DNA from: Betaproteobacteria bacterium
GTDB taxonomy: Bacteria; Pseudomonadota; Gammaproteobacteria; Burkholderiales; SG8-41
Length of the DNA: 37,892 bases
NCBI GenBank assembly: GCA_023266235.1
Contig: JAHFRL010000032.1
Location: 1 to 37,892 of the forward strand
Direction: 5' to 3'
Shown here: positions 23,746-33,878 of the stretch, in pieces
Numbering within the stretch: position 1 is the stretch's first letter
Layout of the letters: each line of letters starts with the position of its first letter
Made by a program: the position numbers and the translations under genes
Notes under the pieces: generated by a model
What the model was told of the DNA's origin: nothing
Databases searched by the model: none
Seen by the model: only the letters and a program-made list of their open reading frames with translations

Positions 23746-26277
23746 TCAGATTGTAGCGCCAGTCGGTGCCACCGGCGCCGATATCAGGCGTGGCGGCGCA
23801 TGGCGCACCAGCCGCAGGGCATTGGCGACGACCAGCAGCGAGCTCCCCGCCATGCCGGCGCCGGCAAGCAACGGCGCCACGTAGCCGAATGCGGCGAGCG
23901 GAATCGCCACCAGATTGTAGACAAACGCCCATGCCAGGTTCTGGTGGATGATGCGCAACGTCGCGAGCGCGGCGCGCACTGCCGCGAGCAGCGTCTCGAG
24001 ACGGCCCGCCAGCAGTATCACGTCGCCGTTGCTGCATGCGATGTCGGCGCCGCCACCCATCGCAATCGACACCTGTGCCGCGGCGAGCCCTGCCGCATCA
24101 TTGATGCCGTCGCCTACCATCGCGACGATGGCGCCGTCGCGCTGCAGGCGCTGCACATAATCGAGCTTGGCGCGCGGCGTGGCGCCGCCGAGCACCGCTG
24201 CAATGCCGAGCTCGCGCGCGATATGCTGCGCGATTTGCGGCCGATCGCCCGTCAGCAGATGCACGTGTTTGCCCAATTGCATGAGTTCACGCACGAGGAT
24301 GCGCGCATGCGGCCGCAGCGGATCGGCGAGCGTAAACAGCGCGATCCAGCCGCGCTCGTCACCGAGCGCCACCACCGTGACGTCATCCGCAATCAGCGCC
24401 AGCTCGCGCGGCAGCGGCCGGCCATGCAGCTCGGCAACGAACCGCGGTGCGCCGAGCCGCACGCGCAGGGCATCGACCACCGCCTCGACACCGCTGCCGG
24501 CAACATGGTTGACCTCACGGCAATGCAGCTGCGCGCCAGCGGGCGCGAGGGCGGTGATCGCGCGCCCGATCGGATGGCCGGAGCCGGCTTCGAGCGCGGC
24601 GGCAAGCACCAGGCACTCATCGCGGGTGCGCTGATGCCGGTTCCCCGCGAGCGGCATAACGCCTACCAAGCGCATGACCCCGGTGGTCAACGTACCCGTT
24701 TTGTCGAACACGAAATGCGTCGCGCGCGCCAGGTTTTCGAGCGCGTCGCCGCGCGTGATGAGCACGCCGTGCGCGTGCAATGCGCCGGTCGCGGCCGCCA
24801 GCGCGGCCGGCGTGGCAAGCGACAACGCGCACGGGCAGCTTACCACCAGCACCGCCACCGTCACCCACAACGCGCGCGCGGCGTCGTGTTGATACCACAC
24901 TGCCGCAACCACGGCAGCAACCACCAGCAGCGCGAGCACAAAGTGCTGCGCGACTTGATCGGCGCTGCGCGCGATGCGCGGCCTTTCCGCGGTTGCGCGA
25001 TCGAGCAGGCGCAGGATGCCGGCCAGCACGGTGTCAGCGCCGAGACGCACTACGCGCATCACCAGCGGGTTGCCGACATTAAGCGAGCCACCGGTCAGAT
25101 GGTCGCCAGTGCGCCTGGTCTGCGGCCGCGATTCGCCGGTCAGCAGCCGCTCGTCGACCTCGCTCGCGCCGTCCACCACCACACCGTCAGCGGGCACCGC
25201 CGCGCCGGGCCTGATGCGCAGATAATCGCCGATGCGCAGGCGGCTGACCGCCACCACTTCGGGCAGATCGGACGCGGGCCACGCCGCGCAGCGCTCGGCC
25301 ACTGCCGGCGCCTGCTGCACGAGCTCCTCCTGCGTCATCGCCGAGCGCGCGCGCGCCGTCATTTCGAGATAGCGCGCCGCGAGCAGCAAGAAAACGAACA
25401 TGGTGACCGAATCGAAGTACACCGGGCCGCTGTCGGTGACGGTGGCGGCGACGCTCGCTGCGAACGCGGCGCCGATGCCGAGCGCGACCGGCACGTCCAT
25501 GCCGAGATAACGAGTGCGCAGGTCGCGCCAGGCGCCGGCGAAAAACGGTGCCGCCGCATAGAGCACCACCGGCAACGTGAGTATCAGGCTCGCGATGCGC
25601 ATCAGCTGTTCGATATCGGCCGTCATCTCGCCGTTGGCCAGATACACCGGCACCAGGTACATCATCACCTGCATCATGCCGAAGCCGGCCACGAACAGCC
25701 GCCACAATGCGCGGTCGCGCTCGCCGCGCCGCGCCTGCTCGGCGCGCGTACGGTCGTAGGGACGGGCGCGGTAGCCGATTGCCGCAATCGCCTCCAATAT
25801 CGCGGCAAGACGCGTGTGGCGCGCATCCCAGCGCGCTGCGGCGCGGTGGGTGGCGTAATTAATGTCGATGCCGAGCACGCCGGGCAGGCGCGCGATGCGC
25901 TGTTCGATCAGCCACGCGCACGCGGCACAGGTGATGCCTTCCAGCATCAGCGCCGCCTCGCGAATGTGATCACCGGCCTCGCGCGTCAGCGCCCGCTCGA
26001 CCTCGGGAACGTCGTATGCGGCAAGCTCACGCAGCGCTTGCGGCACCGCCTCCTCGCGCGCCGGCAGCGCACTGCGCTGCCGATAATAGGCCGTCAGAGC
26101 GTGCGCAACGATGGTTTGCGCCACCGCCTGGCAGCCGGCGCAGCACATGGCGCGCTCGACGCCATCGACCGCGACCGTGAAATGACCGTCATGCGGCAGC
26201 GGCAATCCGCAGTGATAGCACTCGGCTGGCGGCGGTTTTCTGGCCGGGGCGCTGGCGGTGAAAATCCCTGAATCCAT
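23746..26277 (-). CDS. ccoI: CcoI/FixI, copper-exporting P1B-type ATPase for cbb3 assembly
   Basis: This 843-residue heavy-metal ATPase moves copper across the inner membrane for CuB assembly. The N-terminus has a FixI-type cysteine region (CYHCG, then CCAGC, residues about 20-49) followed by a heavy-metal-associated domain with GITCAAC (C117, C120). The ion site SCPCALSLATP, the phosphorylation motif DKTGTLT, the actuator TGES, GSGHPIG and the hinge GDGIND are all intact. It is first in ccoI-ccoS-hemerythrin, with its own FNR-type promoter, and separated from ccoNOQPGH by the kinase-regulator pair. Confidence 0.96.
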   Translation of the reverse strand: MDSGIFTASAPARKPPPAECYHCGLPLPHDGHFTVAVDGVERAMCCAGCQAVAQTIVAHALTAYYRQRSALPAREEAVPQALRELAAYDVPEVERALTREAGDHIREAALMLEGITCAACAWLIEQRIARLPGVLGIDINYATHRAAARWDARHTRLAAILEAIAAIGYRARPYDRTRAEQARRGERDRALWRLFVAGFGMMQVMMYLVPVYLANGEMTADIEQLMRIASLILTLPVVLYAAAPFFAGAWRDLRTRYLGMDVPVALGIGAAFAASVAATVTDSGPVYFDSVTMFVFLLLAARYLEMTARARSAMTQEELVQQAPAVAERCAAWPASDLPEVVAVSRLRIGDYLRIRPGAAVPADGVVVDGASEVDERLLTGESRPQTRRTGDHLTGGSLNVGNPLVMRVVRLGADTVLAGILRLLDRATAERPRIARSADQVAQHFVLALLVVAAVVAAVWYQHDAARALWVTVAVLVVSCPCALSLATPAALAAATGALHAHGVLITRGDALENLARATHFVFDKTGTLTTGVMRLVGVMPLAGNRHQRTRDECLVLAAALEAGSGHPIGRAITALAPAGAQLHCREVNHVAGSGVEAVVDALRVRLGAPRFVAELHGRPLPRELALIADDVTVVALGDERGWIALFTLADPLRPHARILVRELMQLGKHVHLLTGDRPQIAQHIARELGIAAVLGGATPRAKLDYVQRLQRDGAIVAMVGDGINDAAGLAAAQVSIAMGGGADIACSNGDVILLAGRLETLLAAVRAALATLRIIHQNLAWAFVYNLVAIPLAAFGYVAPLLAGAGMAGSSLLVVANALRLVRHAPPRLISAPVAPTGATI

Positions 26278-26301
26278 AGCGGACCTTGGAGCCTCTAACG
26301 C

Positions 26302-26343
26302 ATATTAGGGACGGCGACCGCCGGCAGGCTTGACCCAAATCAA
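26302..26343 (-). promoter_or_regulatory. FNR/DNR class II promoter of ccoI
   Basis: TTGACCCAAATCAA (26330-26343) has one mismatch to the consensus. TAATAT at 26307-26302 on the minus strand places a start at 26295 and the box centre at -41.5. A TAGAAT hexamer at 26369-26374 may separately serve the divergent aat gene. Confidence 0.6.
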
Positions 26344-26381
26344 ATACCAACGTCAGCCGCTGCATCCGTAGAATACGGTGC

Positions 26382-27083
26382 ATGCTCCACTGGCTGCGAC
26401 CCGGCGATTCGTTTCCGCCCGTGACGGCGGCGCTGGCGGACCCCAACGGCCTGCTCGCTGCGGGCGGCGACCTCTCGGCTGAGCGTCTGCTCGACGCCTA
26501 CCGGCACGGTATCTTTCCATGGTTCAACCCGGGACGGCCGATCCTGTGGTGGAGCCCCGATCCGCGCGTGGTACTCATCCCGGCTGAGCTCAGAATCGCG
26601 CGCTCGCTCAACAAGGTGTTGCGCAACCGCGACTACGAAGTGCGCGCCGACACCTGCTTTCGTGCAGTGATGCAGGCGTGCAGCGAGCCGCGTCCGCAGC
26701 AGGACGGCACCTGGATCAGCGAGGAGATGATCGCCGCCTATTGCGCGCTGCACGAGCAGGGCCTCGCGCATTCGGTCGAGACCTGGATCGACGGCGAGCT
26801 CGCGGGCGGGCTCTACGGCGTCGCGCTGGGGCGCATGTTTTACGGTGAATCGATGTTCACGCGCGTCGCCGACGCATCGAAAATCGCACTCGTGCACCTG
26901 GTGCGCCAACTCGAGCGCTGGCATTTCGGCATGCTCGACTGCCAGGTGTACAGCGAGCACCTGGCGGCGGTCGGCGCGCGCGCGATCCCGCGCGCCGACT
27001 TTATGCGAAAACTGCGGGAGTTGGTAAACTATGCGGATGAAGGCGGCCGGGAATGGAAACTAGACGATGACCTTGCTCAATGA
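26382..27083 (+). CDS. aat: Leucyl/phenylalanyl-tRNA--protein transferase
   Basis: This 233-residue N-end rule enzyme adds Leu or Phe to proteins with N-terminal Arg or Lys, marking them for ClpS/ClpAP. Signatures include [40 protein letters not shown] and MFYGESMF. It overlaps bpt by 17 bases, the usual betaproteobacterial pair. Confidence 0.97.
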   Translation: MLHWLRPGDSFPPVTAALADPNGLLAAGGDLSAERLLDAYRHGIFPWFNPGRPILWWSPDPRVVLIPAELRIARSLNKVLRNRDYEVRADTCFRAVMQACSEPRPQQDGTWISEEMIAAYCALHEQGLAHSVETWIDGELAGGLYGVALGRMFYGESMFTRVADASKIALVHLVRQLERWHFGMLDCQVYSEHLAAVGARAIPRADFMRKLRELVNYADEGGREWKLDDDLAQ

Positions 27084-27822
27084 TTTTCCGCTGTCGGTCC
27101 TGCAGTTCTACGCGACCGCGCCGTATCCCTGCAGTTATCTGCCGGAGCGCATGGCGCGCTCGCAGGTTGCGACCCCCAGCCATTTGATCGACGGGCCGGT
27201 CTACAGCGAGCTGGTCAAGGCCGGCTTCCGCCGCAGCGGCGCTTTCACTTACCGCCCCAACTGCGATCACTGCCGCGCCTGCGTCCCGGTGCGCATCGTC
27301 ACCGAGGAGTTCAGGCCGAGCCGTACCCAGCGCCGCATCCGGAAAAAACATGCCGCGCTCAAGGCCGAGGTGCTCGACCTCAAATACAGCCCGGAGCATT
27401 ACGCCCTGTACCTGCGCTACCAGTCGACGCGGCATGCGGGCGGCGGCATGGATCAGGACAGCCGCGAGCAGTACCGCCATTTTCTGCTGCAAAGCAATGT
27501 CGATTCGCGGCTGGTCGAATTCCGCGAAAATGGCGCGTTGCGCATGGTCAGCATACTCGACGAACTGCAGGACGGGCTGTCGTCGGTTTATACCTTCTTC
27601 GATCCGGAAATCACGGCGGCGAGCTTCGGTACATTCAACATCCTGTGGCAGATCGACCGGTGCGTGCGGCTCGACCTGCCGTTCCTGTATCTCGGCTACT
27701 GGATCGCGCAAAGCCGCAAAATGGCCTACAAGATCAACTTCCAGCCGATCCAGGGCTTGATCGAGGGCCGCTGGCAATCGATCAGCGGCGGCCCGGGCTG
27801 GCCGCGCGCGCCCGGCGCCTGA
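27067..27822 (+). CDS. bpt: Aspartate/glutamate leucyltransferase
   Basis: This 251-residue enzyme transfers Leu to N-terminal Asp or Glu, extending the N-degron pathway. [16 protein letters not shown], the cysteine motif [13 protein letters not shown] and YTFFDP with YLGYWI are diagnostic of the arginyltransferase-like fold. Cotranscribed with aat. Its stop abuts the stop of the convergent transporter gene. Confidence 0.96.
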   Translation: MTLLNDFPLSVLQFYATAPYPCSYLPERMARSQVATPSHLIDGPVYSELVKAGFRRSGAFTYRPNCDHCRACVPVRIVTEEFRPSRTQRRIRKKHAALKAEVLDLKYSPEHYALYLRYQSTRHAGGGMDQDSREQYRHFLLQSNVDSRLVEFRENGALRMVSILDELQDGLSSVYTFFDPEITAASFGTFNILWQIDRCVRLDLPFLYLGYWIAQSRKMAYKINFQPIQGLIEGRWQSISGGPGWPRAPGA

Positions 27823-28917
27823 TCAACTCGCCCCGGTCGCGCCGGTCGCGTCCACCTTGCGCGCCCAGTAGCGCGCGAGCCCGTAGCCGACTGCGAGCAG
27901 TGTCGGCCCGAGGAAAATGCCGACAAAACCGAACGCGACCACGCCGCCAAACACGCCGAGAAACACCAGCACGAAAGGCAGGTCGCTGCCGCGGCTGATC
28001 AGCAGCGGCTTGATCACGTTGTCGATGCCGCTGATCACGAAGAAGCCATAGAGCGCCATGAACACGGCCCAGCCCAGTGATCCCTGATAACTCAGCCACA
28101 GCGCCGCGCCGCCCCAGACGAGCGGCGGACCGACCGGCAGCATCGACAGCATGAAAGTGAGGAAACCGAGCAGCACTGCACCCGGCACGCCCGCGATCAG
28201 GAAACCGATCACGGCCGCCGCGGCTTGGGCGATCGCGGTGCCGATCAGTCCGTAAACGACGCTCTGGATAGTGCCGCCGACGACCCGGAACAACTCTGAG
28301 GTCAGGTGGCCGGCGACGCGATCGGTGAGCGAGCGAGCGGCCTCTATGAGTGCCGCGCCGTCGCGGTAAAAGAAAAATGCGATAAACGCAGCGAAGCTCA
28401 GCTGGATCACGCCTTCGCCGAGTATCAACCCGGCCTTGAGCAGGCCCTGCTGCGCCGGCTGCGTGAGTTTTGTCATCGCTTCGGCGAGTTTTTCCCTGCT
28501 CGCGGCGATCTCCCGCCATCCCGTGTCGATGCTGTCGCCCAGGAGCGGAATGCTCCTGACCCACTCGGGAGGCCCCGGCAGCCCGCCGGCGAATGTATCG
28601 CGCAGCCAGTTGACCGCCGGCGTCACCGAGTCGGCGAGCGTTGCGGCGAGCAATGCGAGCGGGAGCACGATGATGATGATCAGCAGCAGCGTCATCGTGG
28701 CCGCCGCGAAGCCGCGCCGACCGCGCAGCAGGCGTTCGATCACCTGGTACACGGGCCAGGTCGTGAAGCACACGATCGCCGCCACCAGGAGCGCCGTCAC
28801 GAACGGCTGCAGCACGAGCAGGCAACCGACCACGAGCAGCGCAATCGCCGCGACCTGCGCGATCTGTATGACCCTTTTTCCCAGAGGCTTGAAGTCCGCG
28901 TCCTGTCGATCCGGCAT
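27823..28917 (-). CDS. AI-2E family transporter (PerM-like)
   Basis: This 364-residue membrane protein has about eight helices and the central amphipathic region of this family. Signatures are the paired helices VAAIALLVVGCLLVLQPF, the loop GLIGTAIAQAAAAVIGFLIAG and the C-terminal FVLVFLGVFGGVVAFGFVGI. The family includes AI-2 exporters and Na+/H+ antiporters; the substrate cannot be told here. It is a single gene, divergent from pyrD. Confidence 0.9.
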   Translation of the reverse strand: MPDRQDADFKPLGKRVIQIAQVAAIALLVVGCLLVLQPFVTALLVAAIVCFTTWPVYQVIERLLRGRRGFAAATMTLLLIIIIVLPLALLAATLADSVTPAVNWLRDTFAGGLPGPPEWVRSIPLLGDSIDTGWREIAASREKLAEAMTKLTQPAQQGLLKAGLILGEGVIQLSFAAFIAFFFYRDGAALIEAARSLTDRVAGHLTSELFRVVGGTIQSVVYGLIGTAIAQAAAAVIGFLIAGVPGAVLLGFLTFMLSMLPVGPPLVWGGAALWLSYQGSLGWAVFMALYGFFVISGIDNVIKPLLISRGSDLPFVLVFLGVFGGVVAFGFVGIFLGPTLLAVGYGLARYWARKVDATGATGAS

Positions 28918-28991
28918 GGCGGGGTTCTATCACGCACACCGCGCGGGGTCAAATCCGACCGGCGACCGGCGGCGCGCGGTAATATATCGTT

Positions 28992-30017
28992 ATGGTCTAC
29001 GCGCTGCTGCGCCCGCTCTTGTTCGCGCTTGATCCCGAAGCCGCGCACCGCGTGACTCTTTCGTCACTTGACGCTCTCGCCGCGCTCGGCATCGCGCGAC
29101 TCGCCGCCGCCGCGACCGCGAGTTGCCCGAGGCGGATCATGGGCATCGAATTTCGCAACCCGGTCGGGCTCGCCGCCGGGCTCGACAAGAACGGCGATCA
29201 CATCGATGCTCTTGGAGCACTCGGCTTCGGCTTTCTCGAAATCGGCACCGTGACGCCGCGCGCGCAGCCGGGCAATTTGCAGCCGCGCATGTTCAGGCTT
29301 CCCGCCAGGCGCGCGATCATCAACCGCATGGGATTCAACAACGCCGGCGTTGATCATCTGGTCGCATGCGTCAAACGCGCGCGGTACCGCGGCGTGCTTG
29401 GCATCAACGTCGGCAAGAATTTCGACACGCCGATCGAGCGCGCCGCGGAAGACTATCTTGCATGCCTGCGTAAAGTTTATCCGCTCGCGAGCTACGTCGC
29501 GGTCAACATCTCCTCACCCAACACCAGGAACCTGCGCGAATTGCAGCGTTCGGACGAGCTCGCGCCGCTGCTCGGGGCGCTCAAGCGGGAGCAGCGCCGG
29601 CTCGCCGATACACACGGCAAATACGTGCCGCTCGCGGTCAAGATCGCGCCCGATCTCGATCCACAGCAGATTGCGGCGATCGCCGCGCTGCTCGTCGAGC
29701 ACCAGATCGATGCGGTGATCGCGACCAACACCACGCTCGCGCGCGATGCGGTCGCCGGTATGCCGCATGCGAGTGAGAGTGGCGGCTTGAGCGGCGCGCC
29801 GCTGACCGCCATGTCGCGCGCGGTGGTACGCGCGCTTGCGCGCGTGCTCGACGGCGCATTGCCGGTGATCGGCGTCGGCGGCATCATGAGCGCCGCGGAC
29901 GCCGCGGCGATGGTCGATGCCGGCGCGAGCCTGGTGCAACTCTACACCGGCCTCATCTATCGCGGCCCGGCGCTCATCCGGGAAGCGGCGGCCGCGTTGT
30001 GCGCGACGGAGAAATGA
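28992..30017 (+). CDS. pyrD: Dihydroorotate dehydrogenase (quinone), class 2
   Basis: This 341-residue membrane-associated FMN enzyme oxidises dihydroorotate with quinone in pyrimidine synthesis. The N-terminal helix region ([18 protein letters not shown]) is the class 2 quinone tunnel. [13 protein letters not shown] binds [17 protein letters not shown] carries the catalytic Ser, and [20 protein letters not shown] is the phosphate site. The stop is one base before the ald start. Confidence 0.97.
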   Translation: MVYALLRPLLFALDPEAAHRVTLSSLDALAALGIARLAAAATASCPRRIMGIEFRNPVGLAAGLDKNGDHIDALGALGFGFLEIGTVTPRAQPGNLQPRMFRLPARRAIINRMGFNNAGVDHLVACVKRARYRGVLGINVGKNFDTPIERAAEDYLACLRKVYPLASYVAVNISSPNTRNLRELQRSDELAPLLGALKREQRRLADTHGKYVPLAVKIAPDLDPQQIAAIAALLVEHQIDAVIATNTTLARDAVAGMPHASESGGLSGAPLTAMSRAVVRALARVLDGALPVIGVGGIMSAADAAAMVDAGASLVQLYTGLIYRGPALIREAAAALCATEK

Positions 30018-30018
30018 G

Positions 30019-31131
30019 ATGCGAATCGGCGTGCCGAAAGAAATTAAGGACCATGAGTATCGCGTCGGGCTGACGCCGGCGGGGGCTTACGTGCTCGTGG
30101 CCGCCGGACACGACGTGCGCATTGAGGCACGGGCGGGGGCTGCGGTCGGCTTCGACGACGCCACGTATCGTGCCGCCGGCGCGCAGATAGGCGCCACCGC
30201 TGCCGATGCGTACGCGACCGATCTCGTGATCAAGGTCAAAGAGCTGCAGCCGGCCGAGTTCGCGCTTACCCACCCCGGCCAGATCCTGTTCTGCTACCAG
30301 CATCTGGCGCCCGCTCCGGCGCTGCTGGCGGCGATGCTCGAACGCAAGGTGAGCTGCGTTGCCTACGAAACGGTGACCGCGGCGGATGGCAGCCTGCCGC
30401 TGCTGGTGCCGATGTCGGAAATCGCCGGGCGGCTCGCGATCCAGGTCGGCGCCTGGGCGCTGCAGATGGCCAACGGCGGCAGCGGCATCCTGCTGTCGGG
30501 CGTGCCCGGCGTTGCGCCCGGCAAGGTGGCAATCATCGGCGGCGGCACCGTAGGCGTGAACGCCGCGCGCATCGCGATCGGCATCGGCGCCGACGTCACG
30601 CTGCTCGATCGCAGCCCGGCGAAGTTGCGCGCGCTCGAGCAGGTGTTCGGCGCACGTCTCAAGACCCGCTTCTCGGAGCCGCAGGCGATCCGCGCGCTCA
30701 CGCGCGATGCCGACCTGGTCGTCGGCGCGGTGCTCTTGCCGGGCAAGCTGTCGCCGCGGCTCATTCATCGCGACGACGTGGCGGCCATGCGGCCCGGGTC
30801 GGTGATCGTCGATGTCGGCATCGACCAGGGCGGCATTGCCGAGACTGCACGCCCGACTTCGCACTCGAACCCGCTTTACGTCGAGTCGGGCGTCGTTCAT
30901 TACTGCGTGCCGAACATACCCTCCGCCGTGGCGCGCACTGCGACACTGTCGCTCACGCAGGCGACGCTGCCGTATGCAGTCGCGCTCGCCGCACAAGGCT
31001 TGCGCGCGGCACTCACCGCCGACGAGGGCTTGCGCGGCGGGCTGCAGGTGCACGCCGGGCATGTCACCCATCGCGATCTCGCTGCCGATGTCGGCCGGCC
31101 TTATGTGCCGGCAACGGAGGCGCTCGCTTGA
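30019..31131 (+). CDS. ald: Alanine dehydrogenase
   Basis: This 370-residue NAD-dependent enzyme interconverts alanine with pyruvate and ammonia. [20 protein letters not shown] contains substrate Arg R15. K74 (VIKVKE) and H95 (CYQHLA) are the catalytic pair, and the Rossmann motif [15 protein letters not shown] lies mid-protein. The frame is open upstream into pyrD; the ATG at 30019 gives the standard start and size. Its stop overlaps the next gene's ATG (TGATG). Confidence 0.95.
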   Translation: MRIGVPKEIKDHEYRVGLTPAGAYVLVAAGHDVRIEARAGAAVGFDDATYRAAGAQIGATAADAYATDLVIKVKELQPAEFALTHPGQILFCYQHLAPAPALLAAMLERKVSCVAYETVTAADGSLPLLVPMSEIAGRLAIQVGAWALQMANGGSGILLSGVPGVAPGKVAIIGGGTVGVNAARIAIGIGADVTLLDRSPAKLRALEQVFGARLKTRFSEPQAIRALTRDADLVVGAVLLPGKLSPRLIHRDDVAAMRPGSVIVDVGIDQGGIAETARPTSHSNPLYVESGVVHYCVPNIPSAVARTATLSLTQATLPYAVALAAQGLRAALTADEGLRGGLQVHAGHVTHRDLAADVGRPYVPATEALA

Positions 31132-31760
31132 TGAGCGCTGCGGCGGAACGCGTCCGGCGCATCGACGCGCTGCTGCCGCAAACTCAGTGCCGGCTATGCG
31201 GCTACCCGGGCTGCCGGCCGTACGCCGAGGCGATCGCCGCCGGCCGCGCCGATATCAATCAGTGCCCGCCCGGCGGCGACGACGGTGCACGCGAGATCGC
31301 GGCGCTGCTCGGCGTCGCCTATAAGCCGGTCGATCCGCGCTTTGGCGCAGCCAAGCCGCCGGTGGTGGCCGTGATCGATGAGCCGGTTTGCATCGGTTGC
31401 ACGCTGTGCATCCAGGCGTGTCCGGTCGACGCGATCGTCGGCGCGGCGAAACTGATGCACACCGTGATCGCGCGTGATTGCACCGGCTGCGAATTATGCC
31501 TGCCGCCGTGTCCGGTCGACTGTATCCGCATGGTGGCAACCGGCGCGCCACCGACACGCAATGAGCGCAGGCTTGCCGCCGAGCGCGCGCGCCGGCGGTT
31601 CGAATTGCGCCAGGCGCGCTCGCAACGCGAGCGGCACGCCCGGCGCGGCACAAACCGCGGCGCCGGCGCGACGCCCGCCGAAGTCAAGCGGCAAACGGTG
31701 AAACGCGCAATCGAGCGCGCGCGACTGAGGCTTGCGCAGCGCAAACCATCGGGAAAATAA
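31131..31760 (+). CDS. RnfB-like soluble polyferredoxin
   Basis: This 209-residue protein has an N-terminal four-cysteine FeS domain (C20, C23, C28, C45; [12 protein letters not shown]) and two [4Fe-4S] ferredoxin motifs (C87-C97 and C117-C127), then a basic Arg-rich tail. RnfB normally has an N-terminal membrane helix; this one does not, and no other rnf genes are present. Such orphan forms are common near nth in betaproteobacteria, with function unknown. The ATG at 31131 shares its A with the ald stop. Confidence 0.87.
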   Translation: MSAAAERVRRIDALLPQTQCRLCGYPGCRPYAEAIAAGRADINQCPPGGDDGAREIAALLGVAYKPVDPRFGAAKPPVVAVIDEPVCIGCTLCIQACPVDAIVGAAKLMHTVIARDCTGCELCLPPCPVDCIRMVATGAPPTRNERRLAAERARRRFELRQARSQRERHARRGTNRGAGATPAEVKRQTVKRAIERARLRLAQRKPSGK

Positions 31761-31840
31761 CGAGCGGCGGCAGGATGCCGCGCGCAGCAGCCGCGCGTGC
31801 GAAATAATTGGCAGGCGGGCACGGCACCCGAGATGGAAAT

Positions 31841-32491
31841 TCAGATGTAGTAGCGCTCGCGCTTTTCGTCGAGCAGCTTCTGCAGCAGCTCGATATTGCG
31901 TACCACGCCCTGCATATTGGGATTGATGCGTAACGCGCGCTTGAAGTAACCCAGTGCGCGCTCCGGCTCATCGAGCCGGGAATAGATCAGCCCGTAGCCC
32001 GCCAACGCGCCGAAATGCAGCGGATTGCGCTTGATCACCTCGGCGCAGTCACGCAGCGATTTCTCGTATTCCCCAAGCGCGTAATACAGGGTGGCGCGCT
32101 TGTTCCAGCCCTCGGCGAACCCCGGCTTGCGGCGGATGACGCGGGAGAAGGTTGCAATCGCCTCCTGCGGCAAGCCGAGATTCATCTGTTCGACCCCTTG
32201 CCGGTACAGCGCGTCAACTTCACTGTCGCCGGAGCGCGCCCACACCGCCCAGATCGCGCGCTCCGCGATTTCACGCGTCTCCTCGTCACGATCACGCAAC
32301 GCTCTGACCAGTGCCGGCACATCGACCATCCGGCCAACCTCACTGAGCTGAGCCGCCGCGGCGCGACGTGTCGCTGCGTCGGGTTCGGCGAGTGCCCGCA
32401 ACGCTCGTTGGCGCGTCAACGGCTGGTCTGTGGCAGCCGTCGCGGGCGCCGCCATGATCAGAGACAGCAACAATACTGCCGCATGCCGCAT
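31841..32491 (-). CDS. Exported HEAT/TPR-repeat protein
   Basis: This 216-residue protein has an N-terminal signal peptide (MRHAAVLLLSLIMAAPATAA). A HEAT-like helical segment (about 30-85) is followed by three tetratricopeptide repeats (about 92-205), for example NKRATLYYALGEYEKSLRDC and ALAGYGLIYSRLDEPERAL. It is likely a periplasmic scaffold; its partner is unknown. It is convergent with rnfB-like and divergent from nth. Confidence 0.82.
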   Translation of the reverse strand: MRHAAVLLLSLIMAAPATAATDQPLTRQRALRALAEPDAATRRAAAAQLSEVGRMVDVPALVRALRDRDEETREIAERAIWAVWARSGDSEVDALYRQGVEQMNLGLPQEAIATFSRVIRRKPGFAEGWNKRATLYYALGEYEKSLRDCAEVIKRNPLHFGALAGYGLIYSRLDEPERALGYFKRALRINPNMQGVVRNIELLQKLLDEKRERYYI

Positions 32492-32608
32492 GCGTTCCCC
32501 TTATGCTGCCGACAGGCGCAACTTATGCCAGCCGGCCCGAGGTTGTCAATCAGGGCGCGCCCATTTACGCCGTGCGCGTCGCGCGTCACAATTGCAATTG
32601 CTTACCTT

Positions 32609-33253
32609 ATGAATCCGGCCAAACGCCACGTCATCTTTACCCGTCTGCGCGCCGCCAATCCGCAGCCCGCGAGCGAACTCGAGTACCGCTCGCCGTTTGA
32701 GCTGCTGGTAGCGGTCGTGCTGTCGGCGCAGGCCACCGACAAGAGCGTGAATCTCGCAACGCGCGGGTTGTTCCGGACCGCCAACACGCCGCCGGCGCTG
32801 CTCGCGTTGGGCGTCGCCGGGCTCGAGCGCCACATCAAGAGCATCGGGCTGTATCGCACCAAGGCGAAGAACATCCTCGCGACCTGCAAGCTGCTGCTCG
32901 AACGCCACGGCGGCGAAGTGCCACGGACGCGCGAGGCGCTCGAGCAACTGCCGGGCGTGGGCCGCAAGACCGCCAACGTGATACTCAACGTCGCATTCGG
33001 CGAGCCGACGATCGCGGTCGACACACACATCTTCCGCGTCGCCAATCGCACCGGTTTCGCGCCCGGCAAGGACGTGCTGGCAGTCGAGCAGAAGCTGCTC
33101 AAATGGGTGCCCGACGAATTCAGGCAGCACGCGCACCACTGGCTGATCCTGCATGGACGCTATGTCTGCAAGGCGCGCAAGCCCGAGTGCCCAAAGTGTC
33201 TGATTCGCGACCTTTGCGAATACCGGAACAAAACGGTGAACGGTGAATCGTAA
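32609..33253 (+). CDS. nth: Endonuclease III
   Basis: This 214-residue base-excision glycosylase/AP lyase acts on oxidised pyrimidines. The helix-hairpin-helix LPGVGRKTANVIL carries catalytic K120, with D138 in VDTHIFRV. The [4Fe-4S] site is C187-x6-C194-x2-C197-x5-C203. The frame is open far upstream; the ATG at 32609 gives the standard length. Confidence 0.96.
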   Translation: MNPAKRHVIFTRLRAANPQPASELEYRSPFELLVAVVLSAQATDKSVNLATRGLFRTANTPPALLALGVAGLERHIKSIGLYRTKAKNILATCKLLLERHGGEVPRTREALEQLPGVGRKTANVILNVAFGEPTIAVDTHIFRVANRTGFAPGKDVLAVEQKLLKWVPDEFRQHAHHWLILHGRYVCKARKPECPKCLIRDLCEYRNKTVNGES

Positions 33254-33306
33254 ATCGTGAATGGTGTTTCCAGGCGAAGATGGCAGTTTTACGATTCACT
33301 ATTCAC
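33236..33306. repeat. Inverted repeat around the nth stop codon
   Basis: The left arm GTGAACGGTGAATCGTAA (33236-33253, ending in the nth stop) pairs with TTACGATTCACTATTCAC (33289-33306) at about 16 of 18 positions. TTCAC-type units recur several times. It may form an RNA hairpin that ends or protects the nth transcript, but no T-run follows. Confidence 0.45.
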
Positions 33307-33322
33307 TATTCACCATTTACGG

Positions 33323-33751
33323 ATGTTCAACCCTTCCCGCGACCAGGCCCGCCAGTTCTTTTTCGATGCCTGGCGCAAGTACCGCGCCGGCGAGACGCTC
33401 GGCGAGCTGGAGCGAATCGCGCTGCAGGTGATCCTGCTGCACTCCGAATATCATGTGCTGCTCGACGACCCTAGGCGTTACCTCGACCACGATTTCGCCC
33501 CGGAAGACGGCGGGCTGAATCCGTTCCTGCATTTGTCGCTGCATCTCGCGGTCGAAGAGCAGCTGTCGATCGACCAGCCGCCCGGTATCCGCGCCGCCTT
33601 CGAGCAACTGCGCGTGAAGACCGGCGACGAACACCACGCGAAACACGCACTGCTCGAGTGCCTGGCCGAAGCCATCTGGCAGGCGCAGCGCATCAACTCT
33701 GCACCGGATGAAAGAACCTACCTGGAGTGCCTGAAACGGCGGGGAACGTGA
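33323..33751 (+). CDS. DUF1841 family protein
   Basis: This 142-residue soluble alpha-helical protein has MFNPSRDQARQFFFDAWRKY at the start and NPFLHLSLHLAVEEQLSIDQ in the middle, typical of DUF1841. His-rich stretches (HLSLHL, GDEHHAKHAL) hint at a metal site. Function is unknown. It lies downstream of nth, as commonly seen in betaproteobacteria. Confidence 0.9.
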   Translation: MFNPSRDQARQFFFDAWRKYRAGETLGELERIALQVILLHSEYHVLLDDPRRYLDHDFAPEDGGLNPFLHLSLHLAVEEQLSIDQPPGIRAAFEQLRVKTGDEHHAKHALLECLAEAIWQAQRINSAPDERTYLECLKRRGT

Positions 33752-33760
33752 AACAGGGTG

Positions 33761-33861
33761 ATGAGGATCGAGAATCGAGGATCGAGGATCGAGAAAGGGA
33801 CTGATAAAACGATCAGGCAACTCGCCTGACCTCAATCCTCGATCCTCGATCCTCAATCCTA
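33761..33861. repeat. Long imperfect hairpin built of GGATCGA-type units
   Basis: The left arm (33764-33793) is a tandem series of (A/G)GATCGAG-like heptamers; the right arm (33832-33860) is its reverse complement with about three mismatches in 30. Between them lies a perfect inner stem, TCAGGC-AACTC-GCCTGA. It follows the DUF1841 stop directly. It may be a bidirectional terminator or a mobile-type intergenic repeat. Confidence 0.6.
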
Positions 33862-33878
33862 GCCACTCGATCCTGATC

